Part shown: positions 7,145-9,123 of the stretch, piece after piece
How positions within the stretch are numbered: position 1 is the stretch's first letter
Layout of the letters: each line of letters begins with the position of its first letter
Assembly: GCA_007134175.1 (NCBI GenBank)
Contig: SLLF01000090.1
Span: forward strand, 1 to 9,123
DNA length: 9,123 nucleotides
Direction of reading: 5' to 3'
From: Kiritimatiellia bacterium
GTDB taxonomy: Bacteria > Verrucomicrobiota > Kiritimatiellia > SLAD01
Translations under genes and position numbers: made by a program
The notes under the pieces: model-generated
Told to the model about the DNA's origin: nothing
The model's database searches: none
The model's input: only the letters and a program-made list of their open reading frames with translations

Positions 7145-7163
7145 ATTGTTTTCATTCCATTGT

Positions 7164-8699
7164 TTAGCTTATCGGCGGTAAGGGTTCCGGATCCCGGGTG
7201 CGTCGCTGCCACAGACGTAATTCCGCGTACATCGTGCGAATACGGTCACGGCAAGCCGGATCGTCGAAGCGATTATTCAACTCATGGGGATCTTCGTTCA
7301 AGTCGAAAAGCTCACCTTGGTCCCCGACACAGAGATTCAGTTTCCAGCGGTCGGCCGACACGATCGCGCGGCGCGGCAGGCTGGCCATTAGATTGGCGGT
7401 CCGGCTGCCTAAATCACGTTCCCCATACCCGCTCCACTCCAGTACGGCGGACCGGTCGCAGCGGTCTTCCCCGTTGCGCAGGATGTCGGCCACGCTGCGT
7501 CCTTCCAGCTGCGTGGGCACTGGAGCGCCCGCCAAATCGAGCAAGGTCGGCATCAAATCCACGTGGCTGATATTGCCCGCCACGCGTTGGCCGGCACGCT
7601 TGAGCCAGGGGATGCGGATGAACAATGGAATCCGGAAGGACTCCTCGTAAAAAGCCCTTTTTTCCCAGAAACCGTGGTCGCCCAGCATTTCTCCGTGATC
7701 GCTAGTGAATACGAAAATGGTATCCTCCACCTGCCCGGTTTCTTCCAAAGCGGCGACCAATCGGCCGACGGCATCGTCGACGATTTTGACATTGCCGTAA
7801 TAGTTGGCGCGTTGGCGTCTCCATCCTGTTTCGGTTGCCAGGTCTTCGGTGACAATACCGTCCTGGGCGGCTTTGCCGTAGCCGGCGGTGGTGCCCTTGA
7901 AGAAATCGGCGCGCGCCCGGTTGAACAGGCTGTGTCCAGCAGGGTAGCGCATGAACGCCGGTCCGACCGGTAGACCGGCAGGGTCATATTTGCCATTATA
8001 GGGGCCCGTAAAGGGAGGATGAGGCTCAAATCCACTGTAGACGAGGCACCAGGGGCGGCCGGCATTTTCCCTGATGAAACGCACGGAGTGGTCCGCTAGA
8101 AACGCGCCCATCTGATGTTCGGGCGGGAAGGTGGCCCGCTGGTTGACCGAGAAGATCTGATCCCCGTTCGGCAAGGTCAGGTCGGGGGTATAGCCGTGCT
8201 CCAACAGCCAGTGATGGTAGTCGCTAAAGGGCGGGTCAGGACGGTGATACCAGGGGCGGCAAGAATCTTCGGTGCTGATCCACTCGGCAAAGCCGTGCTG
8301 GATGAAGGTGTCGTTGCCCAGATGCCAGCGCCCCATATTGGCGGTGCGGTAGTCAGCCGGCAGCAATTCGGCCAAAGTGGGGGTGTCGTCCCGGAGCCCC
8401 ACCAACGTGTCCAACCGGTCCTGCGGGTGGCGGTAGATTTCCGCCAGCGCGTCGTAACCGGCGGCGTAGTTCACGGTGCAGCCGTGGCTGTGCGGGTAGA
8501 GCCCGGTCATCAGCGTGCCGCGCGCGGGTGTGCAGACCGCCTGGGTGCAATACGCGTTCTCGAACAGGAAGCTCTCGGCGGCCAGCGCATTCAAGTGGGG
8601 CGAGTCGATCCAATCATTGCCATAGGCCGCCAGGGTGTCCGTCCGTTGCTGGTCGGTGATCATTAGCACGATATTCGGAGACCGGTGACTATCAGTCAT
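7164..8699 (-). CDS. Cytoplasmic formylglycine sulfatase (upstream paralogue)
   Basis: 511-residue S1-type sulfatase, clearly a paralogue of the gene at 4542-6071. They share the YCTQxxCTPAR block, GF(E/A)EWI(G/S)TED, the TSDHG(D/E)M metal site and the WKLN C-terminal strand. The formylglycine cysteine is C56 in C-T-P-A-R60. Metal-site residues are D16-Q17 (ITDQQR) and D334-H335. The usual GKWHLG reads GRWHLG (R124, codon CGC), a change at a normally conserved active-site lysine; K347 (EKRAFYEE) is retained. An extra segment of about 20 residues (roughly 81-104) follows the signature and is absent from the other copy, while the region near 245-290 also differs, so substrate choice probably differs. 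No signal peptide is visible. The start is at 8699, with AGG nine bases upstream, two bases after the UroD-like stop. Function is inferred from family; substrate unknown. Confidence 0.92.
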   Translation of the reverse strand: MTDSHRSPNIVLMITDQQRTDTLAAYGNDWIDSPHLNALAAESFLFENAYCTQAVCTPARGTLMTGLYPHSHGCTVNYAAGYDALAEIYRHPQDRLDTLVGLRDDTPTLAELLPADYRTANMGRWHLGNDTFIQHGFAEWISTEDSCRPWYHRPDPPFSDYHHWLLEHGYTPDLTLPNGDQIFSVNQRATFPPEHQMGAFLADHSVRFIRENAGRPWCLVYSGFEPHPPFTGPYNGKYDPAGLPVGPAFMRYPAGHSLFNRARADFFKGTTAGYGKAAQDGIVTEDLATETGWRRQRANYYGNVKIVDDAVGRLVAALEETGQVEDTIFVFTSDHGEMLGDHGFWEKRAFYEESFRIPLFIRIPWLKRAGQRVAGNISHVDLMPTLLDLAGAPVPTQLEGRSVADILRNGEDRCDRSAVLEWSGYGERDLGSRTANLMASLPRRAIVSADRWKLNLCVGDQGELFDLNEDPHELNNRFDDPACRDRIRTMYAELRLWQRRTRDPEPLPPIS

Positions 8700-8701
8700 G
8701 A

Positions 8702-9123
8702 TTAACTGCCTACTGAAAAAGATTGGCAGCGGGCTTGAATGGTTTCCAACCGGCCTAAGTCGGCGTCCGGCGGCACATTATCGGAAACCCCCAGCACGAG
8801 TTTGCGGCCATCCCCGAGCTGGGCAAAGAAGTCGTCCAGAAAGCGGTTGAATGCCGTATCGGTGTATTGATCCGGCAACAAGACGACGGAGGGAATGCCG
8901 CCCCAGAGTGCGCAATGTTCCCCCGTACGCTGCCGCAATGCATCCATGCGTATCGGGATCATCGGTTCCGTACAGACGGATTCGAGAACGTCCACCCGGG
9001 CGGCAGCGAAAAGTTCCAGCAACGGGCCGTTGTCGCCGTCCGCATGTGTGAGCAATAACTTGTCGGCTGCATGGGCCTGTTCAGCGGCATGGGTTAGCCA
9101 AGGGAGAAGTGCCGTCTTGAAAA
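8702..9123 (-). CDS. UroD-like protein, C-terminal part (5' end outside window)
   Basis: An open frame enters from the right edge and ends at TAA (8702-8704), giving 139 complete codons. Reading continues without a stop through a TTG at 9055, so the gene extends beyond the window. The fragment fits the C-terminal barrel of the uroporphyrinogen-decarboxylase superfamily: LLLTHADGDNGPLLELFAA, then a strand with VDVLESVCTEP, then HCALWGGIPSVVLLP, and finally LVLGVSDNVPPDADLGRLETI, the last matching the usual G-x-(G/S)D-x-VP-x-(D/T)A end. The HADGD motif replaces the HxC zinc motif of MtaA/CmuA-type corrinoid methyltransferases. It is therefore more like the many uncharacterised UroD-domain proteins in catabolic clusters than a heme enzyme; no other heme gene is nearby. 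It leads the visible part of the minus-strand operon. Confidence 0.8.
   Translation of the reverse strand, partial: FKTALLPWLTHAAEQAHAADKLLLTHADGDNGPLLELFAAARVDVLESVCTEPMIPIRMDALRQRTGEHCALWGGIPSVVLLPDQYTDTAFNRFLDDFFAQLGDGRKLVLGVSDNVPPDADLGRLETIQARCQSFSVGS

Noticed and set aside
7121..7570. Plus-strand frames of about 150 codons opposite the sulfatase 3' end
   Set aside because: Two overlapping frames of low-complexity, Arg/Ser-rich composition opposite a conserved gene; no ribosome site.
8115..8666. 183-codon plus-strand frame opposite the upstream sulfatase
   Set aside because: It is Val/Gly/Arg-rich with no domain, and mirrors conserved sulfatase codons on the other strand.
9053..9055. 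TTG as start of a 117-residue protein on the minus strand
   Set aside because: The frame stays open to the window edge and the upstream residues continue the UroD-like fold, so this TTG is an internal Leu codon.

Overview
The window holds two converging gene blocks in GC-rich (roughly 60%) DNA, which meet at about position 4505-4541. It looks like a bacterial chromosome of a didermic, sulfatase-rich lineage. An outer-membrane TolC-type gene requires an outer membrane. The mix of formylglycine sulfatases, an Ldh_2-type dehydrogenase and a UroD-like protein is the sort of content reported from PVC-group bacteria (Planctomycetota, Kiritimatiellota, Lentisphaerota) and relatives. This taxonomic guess is inference only; no rRNA or marker gene is present. 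No tRNA, rRNA, CRISPR array, IS element or phage gene was seen.

Plus strand: the 3' end of an unrecognised gene (1-170) is followed by a 138-base leader (171-308). The leader carries an 8-bp direct repeat with a 21-bp period and an overlapping tryptophan-rich 14-codon micro-ORF. Then comes a tightly coupled three-gene operon: an outer-membrane efflux protein (309-1601), a periplasmic adaptor (1598-2545) and a fused ATPase-permease of the MacB type (2550-4505). Together they encode a complete MacAB-TolC-like tripartite ABC exporter. The adaptor is unusual in having almost no alpha-helical hairpin.

Minus strand, in transcription order: the C-terminal part of a UroD-like protein (9123-8702, running off the window), a sulfatase (8699-7164), an Ldh_2-family NAD(P)H-dependent 2-hydroxyacid dehydrogenase (7144-6068) and a second, paralogous sulfatase (6071-4542). 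Gaps are 2 bp, 19 bp and a 4-bp overlap, so this is very probably one operon. Neither sulfatase has a signal peptide, so the proteins appear to form a cytoplasmic route for a small sulfated (or phosphonate/phosphodiester-type) metabolite that is imported and then hydrolysed, oxidised or reduced, and perhaps demethylated or decarboxylated. The substrate cannot be told from sequence alone.

The two points most worth following are the four-gene sulfatase/dehydrogenase/UroD-like module, including active-site substitutions in the upstream sulfatase and in the dehydrogenase, and the exporter with its hairpin-poor adaptor and Trp-rich leader.
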